From Chthonomonadaceae bacterium (GTDB lineage: Bacteria > Armatimonadota > Chthonomonadetes > Chthonomonadales > Chthonomonadaceae), in contig JANXSG010000186.1 of the NCBI GenBank assembly GCA_025352825.1, forward strand, positions 1-47,023: 47,023 nt of DNA, given 5' to 3'. Below the pieces are notes generated by a model, which was not told the DNA's origin, did no database searches, and saw only the letters and a list, made by a program, of their open reading frames with translations. This document shows, piece after piece, positions 7,716-15,451 of the stretch (position 1 is the stretch's first letter; every line of letters starts with the position of its first letter). The translations under genes and the position numbers were made by a program.

Positions 7716-8560
7716 TTTCTCCCCCTTACTGAAGAACTCATCCGCTTTTCAATCAACGTATAGATGTTACCCAGCAGAATCAACGCAATTATCAGCAGAT
7801 GTGCAACGGATGCAGATACACTCGCCGCACTAGCTTTGCCAATATACCCCAGCTTCTGCTCATACTCGATTGCTCCCTGCAGGCCAGGCATCATCCCCAC
7901 CAGCTGTCCGCTGTCCAGGCGATTGATCATTTCGGGAATCATAACCGAAGTAACTGCCGCCACCATCTTGAGATTATAGGAACCCTGCAGGTAATCAATA
8001 TAGGTTTCGGTGGTGGTAGAGCCGGAAACGTTGATTAGCATAGTTATGTCGTGAGCAGTATGAATACCGCGCATTACCGGGAGATCCTGAACGCGTTTGC
8101 CATTTATATCCATGCTGAGGGTAGTGGGAATGTCAGGTCCGAATCCCTTAAGAAAGTTCACCTGGTCCGTACGATATCCGAAATTTGCCCAGTCTACACC
8201 ATCAGTATAACCATACTCTTTTTGCATCCCTGTGACCATCTCCTGCATCAGCGTTTTAGCCTGCGGGTCGAAACAGAGGATTATAAAGTGTATTTTTTTT
8301 CGCATAAGATGAATCAGCAGAGCTTTACTCTGAGCGCGGTTTTCTCCACGTGTACTGGCGCTCCAATCTGCTCCAAATAGAACAAAACTATTCTGTGGAA
8401 GGGCTTCTACAACCTTATAGAGCTGTTCGGTCTGGCGGGAGATCGGGACACGAATCTGAATCGTAAAGAAAAAGGGAATAGTGATAGCAATGATCAGGAG
8501 CGTGTAGAGCACGCGCCTATCTATCCTATTCAGATATCTTATTACATTCCTAGTCTGCAA
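7712..8560 (-). CDS. Membrane-anchored extracytoplasmic protein, unknown (282 aa)
   Basis: An N-terminal hydrophobic segment (residues about 17-33, LYTLLIIAITIPFFF) and a C-terminal one (SVAHLLIIALILLGNIYTLI) flank a soluble domain of about 200 residues, which therefore probably faces outside. The domain alternates strands and helices in a Rossmann-like way: NSFVLFGADWSAS, ALLIHLMRKKIHFIILCFD, HDITMLINVSG and YNLKMVAAVTSVMIPEM. There is a conserved-looking GADWSASTRGE turn but no familiar catalytic motif. It overlaps the next gene by 4 bases and lies 32 bases after the previous one. Function unknown; possibly a ligand-sensing or substrate-binding part of a membrane complex. Confidence 0.75.
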   Translation of the reverse strand: MQTRNVIRYLNRIDRRVLYTLLIIAITIPFFFTIQIRVPISRQTEQLYKVVEALPQNSFVLFGADWSASTRGENRAQSKALLIHLMRKKIHFIILCFDPQAKTLMQEMVTGMQKEYGYTDGVDWANFGYRTDQVNFLKGFGPDIPTTLSMDINGKRVQDLPVMRGIHTAHDITMLINVSGSTTTETYIDYLQGSYNLKMVAAVTSVMIPEMINRLDSGQLVGMMPGLQGAIEYEQKLGYIGKASAASVSASVAHLLIIALILLGNIYTLIEKRMSSSVRGRN

Positions 8561-8592
8561 TCTCTACTCTCCAGGTTCCGAAGAAATAAATG

Positions 8593-9411
8593 TTAGCTGT
8601 CGAAAAATGCTCCACGTTCGAGCCCGAGCCAAACTCGGAGCGCTACTGCAAGATTTCCTATCCCTATCCCAAAAGCGATCGCACGAACAGATGCTGAACT
8701 AGCCTTGGTCAGAATCCAGTCTCTAATAATCTCAACCCGGAAGTTATGCCAGAATCCATGATCAGGCAGGTGGATAGTTAACTGCTGGCCGAGTGCGATC
8801 TGCCCGAGCATCACTACCATCGCGATTACCATCAGCAGAGTCGCCTCCCCAGTCCGTACACGGAATGCCCTGTACGATGCTGACACGAGGAAGAACGCGA
8901 CCAATGCAAACATAGTCGAGTCGAGCGCCTGATACAACCCTTCGAAAAGAAGCATGTACAAATTTTTATTAATCAAATTAGGGTGCGCCTGCTTCAGAAC
9001 CGCGAGCGTGAACATCGCTATCATCGCAATGAAAAAAACTAAACTATTTAGTTTTCCTTCTTTTGCGTGAAGCAGCCGTTTACCATGTATCTGGCAGAGA
9101 TTGATAGTACCCAGGCCGATAGTCCAGCCCGCAATTACGGAGAGCATATTCGCGGCGGGTGAAATAAACGGTGTTAGAAAGTTGCCCATGTGCTTTGGGC
9201 TTCCGGGAATTGGCATGGAATGGGTAGGCCAAAAATACTCCACCGCGTAGTATAGGCCGCCGAGAAACGTTACAATTCGTATAAGAGGTCGGCGTAGTGC
9301 GTGGGGCAGAGACTGAAGTATCGCAATGAGAATTCCGGCAAGGGCAAAACAGCCCAGTATTGCAATATACCAGGAACTGCCATGTAGAGGATGAAAGAGA
9401 TTTGAGAACAA
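8593..9411 (-). CDS. Polytopic membrane protein, unknown (272 aa)
   Basis: About seven hydrophobic segments are visible, among them SWYIAILGCFALAGILIAIL, NMLSVIAGWTIGLGTINLC, LVFFIAMIAMFTLAVL, STMFALVAFFLVSASYRAF, LLMVIAMVVMLGQIAL and VRAIAFGIGIGNLAVALRV. No known transporter motif is seen. It lies 12 bases after the DUF6754-like gene and 32 bases before the next gene. Together with the 257-residue protein it makes two dissimilar polytopic subunits in one operon, as expected for a heteromeric membrane complex. Confidence 0.75.
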   Translation of the reverse strand: MFSNLFHPLHGSSWYIAILGCFALAGILIAILQSLPHALRRPLIRIVTFLGGLYYAVEYFWPTHSMPIPGSPKHMGNFLTPFISPAANMLSVIAGWTIGLGTINLCQIHGKRLLHAKEGKLNSLVFFIAMIAMFTLAVLKQAHPNLINKNLYMLLFEGLYQALDSTMFALVAFFLVSASYRAFRVRTGEATLLMVIAMVVMLGQIALGQQLTIHLPDHGFWHNFRVEIIRDWILTKASSASVRAIAFGIGIGNLAVALRVWLGLERGAFFDS

Positions 9412-9423
9412 GTTGACTGCTCG

Positions 9424-10212
9424 CTAGCTAAAGAGATCTAAAATCGTCTTCCCCAGTGAAGAACCTGCCATCTGTGAGAAAGTTATAGCTGCAGATCCTA
9501 AAATTACTATAATTAGGAGCAGCCCCTTCGCGATATCCTGGCCCACGAGGCTTCCAAGCGCGGTCGGCTCTTTCGAGAGATATGCGCTGGCCGCATAGAA
9601 CTCATCCCCAATGATAACGTAGTCGCATGTGGCAATGAAGAAAGGTATCTGCATGGTGGCCGGTGTTCCTGCTATCTGGATAGCACCCACCTGATTTCCA
9701 GATTCTGCAATGATAAGCGACTCGGCGTAGTAGTTGCCGAACATGAAAGTTGCGCCAGCCTTTTCACGCCATATCAGTCCGGCAACAGCTGCCGCATATG
9801 AGAATTGGTTGTTGGTTAGAAAACGGATATCCTCGGTGTTGTAGAGATCTGGCCGGCCTTCCAGATTATATGCCTCTCGCACTGCTTCCTGTGTTACAGG
9901 AAGCATCTGAGGATCAAACACCGGTAGTACAGCCTTTGTTGCGAATTTAGCTGAAGAACGAACTATATAGGTGATAATTGAGAGAGCTTGCAGCGTTACG
10001 ATCTCTATTCCTGCCCGAGCCGTACCAAGTCCGGTTGTACAGACCATGGGCCTCCCCATCTCCGTAGCTCTGCCAATAGCCTCTTCGATTGCTGTCAGTC
10101 CATGGATTCGCCGGATTTTAATCTGTTTCCAACGTGCTGTTTGTATCATCACCACGATGCAGGTACTGAAAAGTGGAACCATGATCCGAACTAATGGGCT
10201 TGCGTGTTCCAT
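9424..10212 (-). CDS. Membrane protein resembling DUF6754 (262 aa)
   Basis: The N-terminal hydrophobic segment (PLFSTCIVVMIQTAR) and the C-terminal one (GLLLIIVILGSAAITF) flank a conserved-looking soluble core. The core has PMVCTTGLGTARAGIEIVT, ITYIVRSSAKFATKAVLPV, NQFSYAAAVAGLIWREKAG, FMFGNYYAESLIIAESGNQ and CDYVIIGDEFYAASAYLS. From memory this matches the family called DUF6754, found in scattered bacteria with no known function; I cannot verify it here. Its stop abuts the next start (10212/10213). The strongly patterned core suggests an enzyme or ligand-binding function at the membrane face. It is the most recognisable member of the operon and the best query for finding related loci. Confidence 0.8.
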   Translation of the reverse strand: MEHASPLVRIMVPLFSTCIVVMIQTARWKQIKIRRIHGLTAIEEAIGRATEMGRPMVCTTGLGTARAGIEIVTLQALSIITYIVRSSAKFATKAVLPVFDPQMLPVTQEAVREAYNLEGRPDLYNTEDIRFLTNNQFSYAAAVAGLIWREKAGATFMFGNYYAESLIIAESGNQVGAIQIAGTPATMQIPFFIATCDYVIIGDEFYAASAYLSKEPTALGSLVGQDIAKGLLLIIVILGSAAITFSQMAGSSLGKTILDLFS

Positions 10213-10518
10213 CTACAGCCTGCCTTCCATGATCTTGGGATTAGGCTGTTCTAATCTGGATATCAGCATCTCGATACCCTCTCTGGATTCGAGGAGTTTC
10301 GCAGCCTGCTGCACTCGTTCAGCTCCGAATAGTGGGACCAGTAATCCGGATGCTGCCACCAGTCCTGAACCTATTAGGAAATGGAATGGCCGATGCATCT
10401 CCAGAAGAAGTATGGCGGGAGTCTGCAGGCCATGTTTATGGACAGCTTGTGCAAAACTATCCAGCAAAGCATCTCGCTCGGTATCTGTGATATCTGCGTC
10501 CCAATCAAAGAGCTGCAT
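10213..10518 (-). CDS. Small protein, unknown (101 aa), in the membrane operon
   Basis: The charged N-terminus (DWDADITDTERDALLDSFAQAV) is followed by one moderately hydrophobic stretch, FHFLIGSGLVAASGLLVPLFG, and a helical C-terminus. I do not recognise it. It overlaps the 3' end of the upstream gene by 14 bases and directly abuts the DUF6754-like gene, so it is part of the same transcript. It may be an accessory or assembly subunit. Confidence 0.7.
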   Translation of the reverse strand: MQLFDWDADITDTERDALLDSFAQAVHKHGLQTPAILLLEMHRPFHFLIGSGLVAASGLLVPLFGAERVQQAAKLLESREGIEMLISRLEQPNPKIMEGRL

Positions 10519-11032
10519 GAATATTACTCCTATTTGAACTGCACTCTAGTTCGGGAAGATACTCTCTCAATAGGCAGCAGACATCTTTGCGACTGGGTCC
10601 ATTTCCTCGTGGGTTCGTCAAAAGTGTAACAGTATCGGATAGATAGTGCGAACCATTCCTTTTAACTGCTGCTCCATCCTTATACTCTTTCCAGCTGGAT
10701 ATGTGACTCCAATCCCATTTTGTATGAGAGATTAGCGATTTGACTGTCAATCCGTTTCTATCTATTCTGTACTCTTGCGGCAGCAGATACTCATTTCCAG
10801 AAAAGAGTAGAATGAGGGCGGCAGAGAGGGCGGGAAGCGCCTGATGAAAAATACCATAACCACAGGTTGCACCAAGTAACAGTACGGCGCAAAACAGGGG
10901 AATTCTCTGCGGATGCAGTTTGGCAGGATGAACGCACCAAGTTAGAGTAGGCCTATTTGCTAGCTCTAGATGCATTAATTCTGTTTCGGCAGCATCGGTA
11001 GATTTACCAGGTTTTGCGTATGTGTCGCTCAT
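10505..11032 (-). CDS. Membrane protein with bacterial PH-like domain (175 aa), first gene of operon
   Basis: The start is set at ATG 11032. A longer frame beginning at TTG 11068 is rejected because that TTG is the -35 box of a perfect promoter. Two hydrophobic segments (PLFCAVLLLGATCGYGIF and ALPALSAALILLFSG) are followed by a short beta domain (YRIDRNGLTVKSLISHTKWDWSHISSWKEY) that looks like the YcxB/PH-like fold of small bacterial membrane proteins. There is only 7 bp between the -10 box and the ATG, so the mRNA is predicted to be leaderless. It leads the six-gene operon. Confidence 0.75.
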   Translation of the reverse strand: MSDTYAKPGKSTDAAETELMHLELANRPTLTWCVHPAKLHPQRIPLFCAVLLLGATCGYGIFHQALPALSAALILLFSGNEYLLPQEYRIDRNGLTVKSLISHTKWDWSHISSWKEYKDGAAVKRNGSHYLSDTVTLLTNPRGNGPSRKDVCCLLREYLPELECSSNRSNIHAAL

Positions 11033-11039
11033 ATTAAGT

Positions 11040-11068
11040 ATTATAGAAGTTTGAGGGCAGGCTGTCAA
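11040..11068 (-). promoter_or_regulatory. Perfect sigma70-type promoter of the six-gene operon
   Basis: On the minus strand TTGACA (11068-11063), a 17-bp spacer and TATAAT (11045-11040) match the consensus at 12 of 12 positions. The ATG of the first gene begins only 7 bases after the -10 box, where the transcript would start, so translation is probably leaderless. Confidence 0.85.
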
Positions 11069-11100
11069 GCATTACTATAACACACTCCTTGCCCACTCCT

Positions 11101-11143
11101 AATTTATCACTCAGCCGGATATATAATTACTGAGCGATAAATT
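11101..11143. promoter_or_regulatory. Inverted repeat between two divergent promoters (possible operator)
   Basis: AATTTATCACTCAG (11101-11114) and CTGAGCGATAAATT (11130-11143) are complementary at 13 of 14 positions around a 15-base centre. The repeat lies between the divergent promoters of the membrane operon and the lacI-type gene. A second palindrome, TGCAAA-ATA-TTTGCA (11164-11178), lies 17 bases upstream of the lacI-type -35 box. Either could be an operator. Confidence 0.5.
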
Positions 11144-11195
11144 GCAACACATTTCATCACAATTGCAAAATATTTGCATGTATTAAAAAAAACGG

Positions 11196-11224
11196 TTGAC
11201 AACTTAGAAAAATAGGTTTATAAT
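11196..11224 (+). promoter_or_regulatory. Perfect sigma70-type promoter of the LacI-family gene
   Basis: TTGACA (11196-11201), a 17-bp spacer and TATAAT (11219-11224). The predicted start is near 11231, leaving about 40 bases of leader before the ATG at 11272. No clear Shine-Dalgarno sequence is seen in the leader. Confidence 0.85.
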
Positions 11225-11271
11225 AAATCAATACTGTAATTTTGCGAAGAATGGAAACATAGCTGTAAAGT

Positions 11272-12330
11272 ATGCGAGCTTCTCTCCGCCAAATAGCCGA
11301 GCGCGCTGGAGTTTCTACTCAGACCGTCTCGAACGTACTCAACAACCGAGAGAGGCGAACGTCGGAAGAGACGCGAGAGCGTGTACTTTGCGCCGTTAAG
11401 GATCTGAAATATATTCCCATTCCGCGTCCGGCCATGCAGAACCGCCATGTAGAAACAAAAGCTATTGGCATAGTCTTTCTGGACGAAATGAAGTTTTTGC
11501 AAGATCTGCGCGAACGGCTGGGTTGGCACACGTTCGCAGGGATGCGTGACAGGGCTCGCCACTACCAGTATGACCTGTTGCTGCTATTCCGCTCCCGAAA
11601 AGACTGGCTGGAACCAGGTGCAGAAACGCAGTTCCTAGATCATCGTTACGATGGCATCATTTTTCTCGGGCAGTGCAAGCATGAACTTGCCGAAACATTG
11701 GTTCAGCATGGCCTGCCAACCGTGGTTTGTTACAGTGCGGACACGCCTCCGGGCGTTGTCAGCGTGATGGCAGACAACCACCGTGCGATGGAACTCGCCG
11801 TGGAGCACTTGATATCCAACGGTCATGAACGTATCGCACATCTGGGTGGCCCACTCTGGAGCATGGAGGCGACCCAACGCCGAGACGAATACAGCGCAGC
11901 GCTCAGAGCGCGCGGACGAATGGAATGTGCAGGACGTATCGTCCAAGGATCGACCTGGGGAGGCGATCTACCGGAAACCCGTCCACTCGCTGAGGAGATA
12001 CTAGCTATGGATGTGACCGGCGTCGTCTGTGGCAACGACTTTCTGGCTCTCGATCTTTGGCAAATTGCTGAAGAACAGGGTCGGAAGATTCCGGAATCCC
12101 TCTCCCTGACAGGTATGGACGATTTGGATGAGGGCGCAGCAAAAGGGCTGACAAGTATTGTTAATCCGTTTTATGAGATCGGCGCTCAGGCGATTGACTC
12201 ACTAATAACTTTGATACGAGGAGGTGATTACAAAGAAGCATGTACACTTGTTCCTGTTGAACTGATTTTGCGTGATTCCGTTCGTCCGCCACGGAACACC
12301 TTTTCGGCAGCGCACCAGCCTCTCCCTTAA
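11272..12330 (+). CDS. LacI-family transcriptional regulator (352 aa)
   Basis: Residues 3-50 are a LacI helix-turn-helix and hinge (LRQIAERAGVSTQTVSNVLN, then ERVLCAVKDLKYIP). The rest is a periplasmic-binding-protein-like sensor domain: GIVFLDEMKFLQ, YDGIIFLGQ, VVSVMADNHRAMELAVEHL, HERIAHLGG, VTGVVCGNDFLALDLW and SLTGMDDLDEGAAKGLTSI. Such proteins repress or activate sugar-utilisation genes and respond to a small ligand. The gene lies upstream of the prepilin/TPR/ASPIC genes and divergent from the membrane operon, so either could be a target. Its own promoter is a perfect consensus, which implies control by operators close by. Confidence 0.93.
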   Translation: MRASLRQIAERAGVSTQTVSNVLNNRERRTSEETRERVLCAVKDLKYIPIPRPAMQNRHVETKAIGIVFLDEMKFLQDLRERLGWHTFAGMRDRARHYQYDLLLLFRSRKDWLEPGAETQFLDHRYDGIIFLGQCKHELAETLVQHGLPTVVCYSADTPPGVVSVMADNHRAMELAVEHLISNGHERIAHLGGPLWSMEATQRRDEYSAALRARGRMECAGRIVQGSTWGGDLPETRPLAEEILAMDVTGVVCGNDFLALDLWQIAEEQGRKIPESLSLTGMDDLDEGAAKGLTSIVNPFYEIGAQAIDSLITLIRGGDYKEACTLVPVELILRDSVRPPRNTFSAAHQPLP

Positions 12331-12415
12331 GAGGCCAGAGAGCGACACTTAGAGTATTTGAATATCGTGGACTATATATATCATGTGATAACTACTTTTG
12401 AAAGGTACATTAAAG

Positions 12416-13330
12416 ATGATACACCAATCGACAAAGCCAGTAACCCATAAGAGTGGATTTACCCTGATTGAACTACTCGTGGTGATCGCGATTATTGCGA
12501 TCCTAGCCGCCATTCTCTTCCCAGTCTTTGCCCAGGCTCGTGAAAAAGCCCGTGCGATCTCCTGCCTCTCCAATGTGAAACAGCTTGGCCTGGGCCTTGT
12601 TATGTACGTCCAGGATTACGATGAAACAATGCCAACAATGTTTCCGAAAATTCCAGGATTTGCGTCTCCCGTCCTGCCATTCGAACTGCAGATAGCGCCT
12701 TATATCAAAAGCAAGGCTTTGTGGCACTGCCCGAGCGACGGGCACAACGGAAATGCCGGTAACAATGGTTTCTGGTCGAAAGAAGACGACCCGAATAACG
12801 GTGGTAAATTGAGTGGCCGTTCCTATGGCGTCGTCGGAGAGATCAATACGCAAGAGGCCTTTGATCTAGGTAAGGGCGCAAGCGCAGGTCAGCCTGCTCT
12901 GGATCCGAACACCGGCTTATGTTATGGTGACTGGGGTTCCGGTGATGGATCTGGTTCCAGGGGGCGATCACTCGGCGCCATCGATCAGCCATCCGATACA
13001 GTAGCGATGGTGGAAGACTGGGCCGTCACTGACGGAGATAACCAAAATGGATGGAGCTACGGTCAGCCCTGGGGTTCCGTTTTCCAGCAGGATGACCCGT
13101 GGAAACTGGCCGGCCGCAAAGCAGGTCAAGACGCCCAGTTTATTCTAAATGCCGATGGAACGGTGTCGAATAACGCACTGAATGTAAACGCACCTCCAGT
13201 AAAGGGGCACACGGATCGAAGTAACTACGTATTTACAGACGGACATGCCAAATCGCTCACATGGGGTGCGGTGAGACAAAAAGATTTCGATCTGTTCAAA
13301 ATGCAAAAGACTGGCTACTTCCGGCCATAG
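12416..13330 (+). CDS. Prepilin-like protein with H-X9-DG motif, DUF1559 type (304 aa)
   Basis: The N-terminus is a type IV prepilin-like signal: [20 protein letters not shown], then [15 protein letters not shown]. The start ATG 12416 follows GAAAGG with a 10-base spacer. The conserved [25 protein letters not shown] follows. The C-terminal part has the exact H-X9-DG signature ([12 protein letters not shown], then HAKSLTW). Between them is a Gly/Asn/Asp-rich region typical of the family. It is followed by a small lipoprotein and large TPR and ASPIC proteins on the same strand, so it may belong to an envelope or surface system controlled by the upstream LacI-type regulator. Confidence 0.9.
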   Translation: MIHQSTKPVTHKSGFTLIELLVVIAIIAILAAILFPVFAQAREKARAISCLSNVKQLGLGLVMYVQDYDETMPTMFPKIPGFASPVLPFELQIAPYIKSKALWHCPSDGHNGNAGNNGFWSKEDDPNNGGKLSGRSYGVVGEINTQEAFDLGKGASAGQPALDPNTGLCYGDWGSGDGSGSRGRSLGAIDQPSDTVAMVEDWAVTDGDNQNGWSYGQPWGSVFQQDDPWKLAGRKAGQDAQFILNADGTVSNNALNVNAPPVKGHTDRSNYVFTDGHAKSLTWGAVRQKDFDLFKMQKTGYFRP

Positions 13331-13395
13331 TCTGGCTTGTTACCCCGACGGTTTACTGCCAGCTAGGATGCCAGGCAGTGAACGAATGCTGGTTC

Positions 13396-13437
13396 GCCAT
13401 CATGACTGGTAAGAAAATCCTTTCCAGCCATGATGGC
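13396..13437 (+). other. Intercistronic hairpin after the prepilin-like gene
   Basis: GCCATCATGACTGG and CCAGCCATGATGGC pair at 13 of 14 positions around a 14-base loop. No T-run follows, so it is not a typical terminator. It could stabilise the upstream prepilin-like mRNA end or lower expression of the downstream genes. Confidence 0.6.
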
Positions 13438-13470
13438 AACCATGAAATTTTCTACCATAAGGATACTAGA

Positions 13471-13710
13471 ATGAGAATGGCACGTAATCTGCAAATTAAG
13501 GGTTTTATGGCGACCTTGGCAGCCTCACTAGTTGGATGCTCCAGCCAGACCGCAGCCCCGCCTGCTCCTCCTACTGCCGCAGCCACTGAGTCTGCCCAAA
13601 ATAATCCTGCTATTAATCAAATTTTGAAGGATCCGAAGACGACTTCTGCTTCCGCCGATTACATTAAGACGCACATGCCGCCCTCTAGCGGCCAGGGGAA
13701 TGGAAGATAG
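13471..13710 (+). CDS. Small lipoprotein (79 aa)
   Basis: The ATG at 13471 follows AAGGA with a 7-base spacer, which is better than the upstream start that would extend into the hairpin region. The lipobox is LVGC (MATLAASLVGC), so the mature protein begins at Cys near residue 22. The mature part is short and Ala/Pro/Thr-rich (TAAPPAPPTAAATES), then AINQILKDPKTTSASADYIKTHMPPSSG. No known family is recognised. It lies between a prepilin-like and a TPR gene, 8 bases before the latter. Confidence 0.7.
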   Translation: MRMARNLQIKGFMATLAASLVGCSSQTAAPPAPPTAAATESAQNNPAINQILKDPKTTSASADYIKTHMPPSSGQGNGR

Positions 13711-13718
13711 AGAGTTCC

Positions 13719-15416
13719 ATGCCGACAGATTTACTTCTAAAACCAGCTTCTGGCGGAGCCAAGCGCGCTGTTTCATCGAGCGTACGAACCAGGCGGTTTG
13801 GAGCATCCCTGTTTGTGGCAGCCATCGTGTTTGCTGCTATGATAGTTAAGCAGGCTTGGGAGCATACAGTTCAGCGTGAAGCCTACCTGTCTGATCTGGA
13901 AGTTATGGCGCAACACGACAAATATAATGGCTCCCTACTAGCGCTGCTGGCAGGGAGGGAGGCGCAGTCGGGCCAATTCGCTATTGCGGCCGCGAACCTG
14001 AAGCAAGCGATAGCTGCGGGTGATAGTCAAGCAGATGTCTGGAAGACCTGGGCTGGCGCATCAGCAGCTGCAGGAAATCAAGCCGAAGGGGTTGCTATTC
14101 TCCGTCTGGGGTTGAAATCTCTTCGCGCCCAGAATGATCGTGCCGATGTGCAGGGAGCGCTGGATCGTGCAATGAGTTTAGGAAGTGATTCAAGCCCGCC
14201 TCAATTGGCTCATGCAATCAGTCCCGAAGGCCTCGATCCCATGGTCGCACGGCGAACTCAGGGTAGTTTTTTGAATAGAATCGCGCTATGGTGGGGCACG
14301 CGTCATATGGCACAGAGCGGTTACGCCACCCGCGAAGAGCTGGCTAAACAGCGCCCGAACGATGCGGAAGTACAGCGCTGGTGGGGACTTGCTTTGGTTA
14401 GGAACCATCGTATGCAACTGGCGGAGGCTACCCTGCGGCGGGCTGTCGAGCTTGCTCCAAATGATTCTGAATCCCATTTTGCTCTCGCGGGTCTATTGCA
14501 GGAGATCGGTGCATCTAGTAAGGCTGGGCTTGAGTACGAAACATGCCTTCGATTGCGGCACGATTGGTTGCCAGCTCTGATTGGCCTCGGTGATGTGGCT
14601 CTGAATAAATCGCTGATCGCGCTCTCTGTTTCAGTTTTTCAGAAGGCTACAACCGTTGCCCCCACTTCCGCTGACGCCTGGATCGGGATGGGCCGCGCCT
14701 ACTACAGCACCCATATCCAGCTCGGTCAGGCGGTCTCTGCGTTTGAGCAGGCTGTGCGTCTCGCTCCCACCCGCACCGATTTCTTCTCCGACTACTACCG
14801 CACCCTGCGCATGACCTATAAATACGAGCTGGCGGAAACGGTGATCCGGCAGCGGCTGCGCGCTGCTCCCGAGGAGTCGCAGAGCCATTTTCTGCTTGCC
14901 CTTCTGCTCCGGGACTATCAGCCGACACCTGCCCGCCTCGCAGAATCCGAACAGGAACTGCGTACATCATTACGATTGACTCCACATGCGGAAGCAACTG
15001 AAGTGGAATTAGCTCAGCAGCAGATGCAGCATGGACGGCCCGAGGAGGCTGTCACGCTGTTGAACGATGCTCTTAGCCAGAATGAACTCAATGTCAAGGC
15101 CATCCGAATGCTGGAACGCGCCTACAGGCAGGCCGGAACCCCGGCGCTCGCCGACAAATTTCAGAAGGATGCCAGCGGACAAATACAGTTGGCTCAGCAG
15201 TTGGGAGACCTGGAGGATTTGGAACATAGAAACCCTGGCGATGAGAAGGTACATGCCCAGCTTGCCACACTTTATACTCGAATAGGGCGACATATCGAAG
15301 CAGCACAGGAAGTACAATTCGCCGCTTATCTTCGTGCCCACCCGGATGCGGCCCGACACGCCATCAAAACACTTGATGCAGCGACGACAATCAGCCATCC
15401 ATCTGCAGTTCCATAG
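13719..15416 (+). CDS. TPR-repeat protein with N-terminal membrane anchor (565 aa)
   Basis: One hydrophobic segment near residues 26-45 (FGASLFVAAIVFAAMIV) anchors the protein. It is followed by many tetratricopeptide repeats, for example VQRWWGLALVRNHRMQLAEATLRRAVELAPND, AWIGMGRAYYSTHIQLGQAVSAFEQAV and AVTLLNDALSQNELNVKA. TPR arrays bind partner proteins; there is no catalytic motif. The gene is 36 bases from the ASPIC/UnbV gene, a pairing common in Acidobacteria and Planctomycetes, and 8 bases from the lipoprotein gene, so the four are probably cotranscribed. Confidence 0.85.
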   Translation: MPTDLLLKPASGGAKRAVSSSVRTRRFGASLFVAAIVFAAMIVKQAWEHTVQREAYLSDLEVMAQHDKYNGSLLALLAGREAQSGQFAIAAANLKQAIAAGDSQADVWKTWAGASAAAGNQAEGVAILRLGLKSLRAQNDRADVQGALDRAMSLGSDSSPPQLAHAISPEGLDPMVARRTQGSFLNRIALWWGTRHMAQSGYATREELAKQRPNDAEVQRWWGLALVRNHRMQLAEATLRRAVELAPNDSESHFALAGLLQEIGASSKAGLEYETCLRLRHDWLPALIGLGDVALNKSLIALSVSVFQKATTVAPTSADAWIGMGRAYYSTHIQLGQAVSAFEQAVRLAPTRTDFFSDYYRTLRMTYKYELAETVIRQRLRAAPEESQSHFLLALLLRDYQPTPARLAESEQELRTSLRLTPHAEATEVELAQQQMQHGRPEEAVTLLNDALSQNELNVKAIRMLERAYRQAGTPALADKFQKDASGQIQLAQQLGDLEDLEHRNPGDEKVHAQLATLYTRIGRHIEAAQEVQFAAYLRAHPDAARHAIKTLDAATTISHPSAVP

Positions 15417-15451
15417 TTACATTCATCAGGATAGGTAACAGAGCAAAAATC

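Noticed and set aside
10505-11068. Longer version of the first operon gene starting at TTG 11068
   Set aside because: The TTG is the -35 box of a perfect promoter, so it cannot be in the mRNA.
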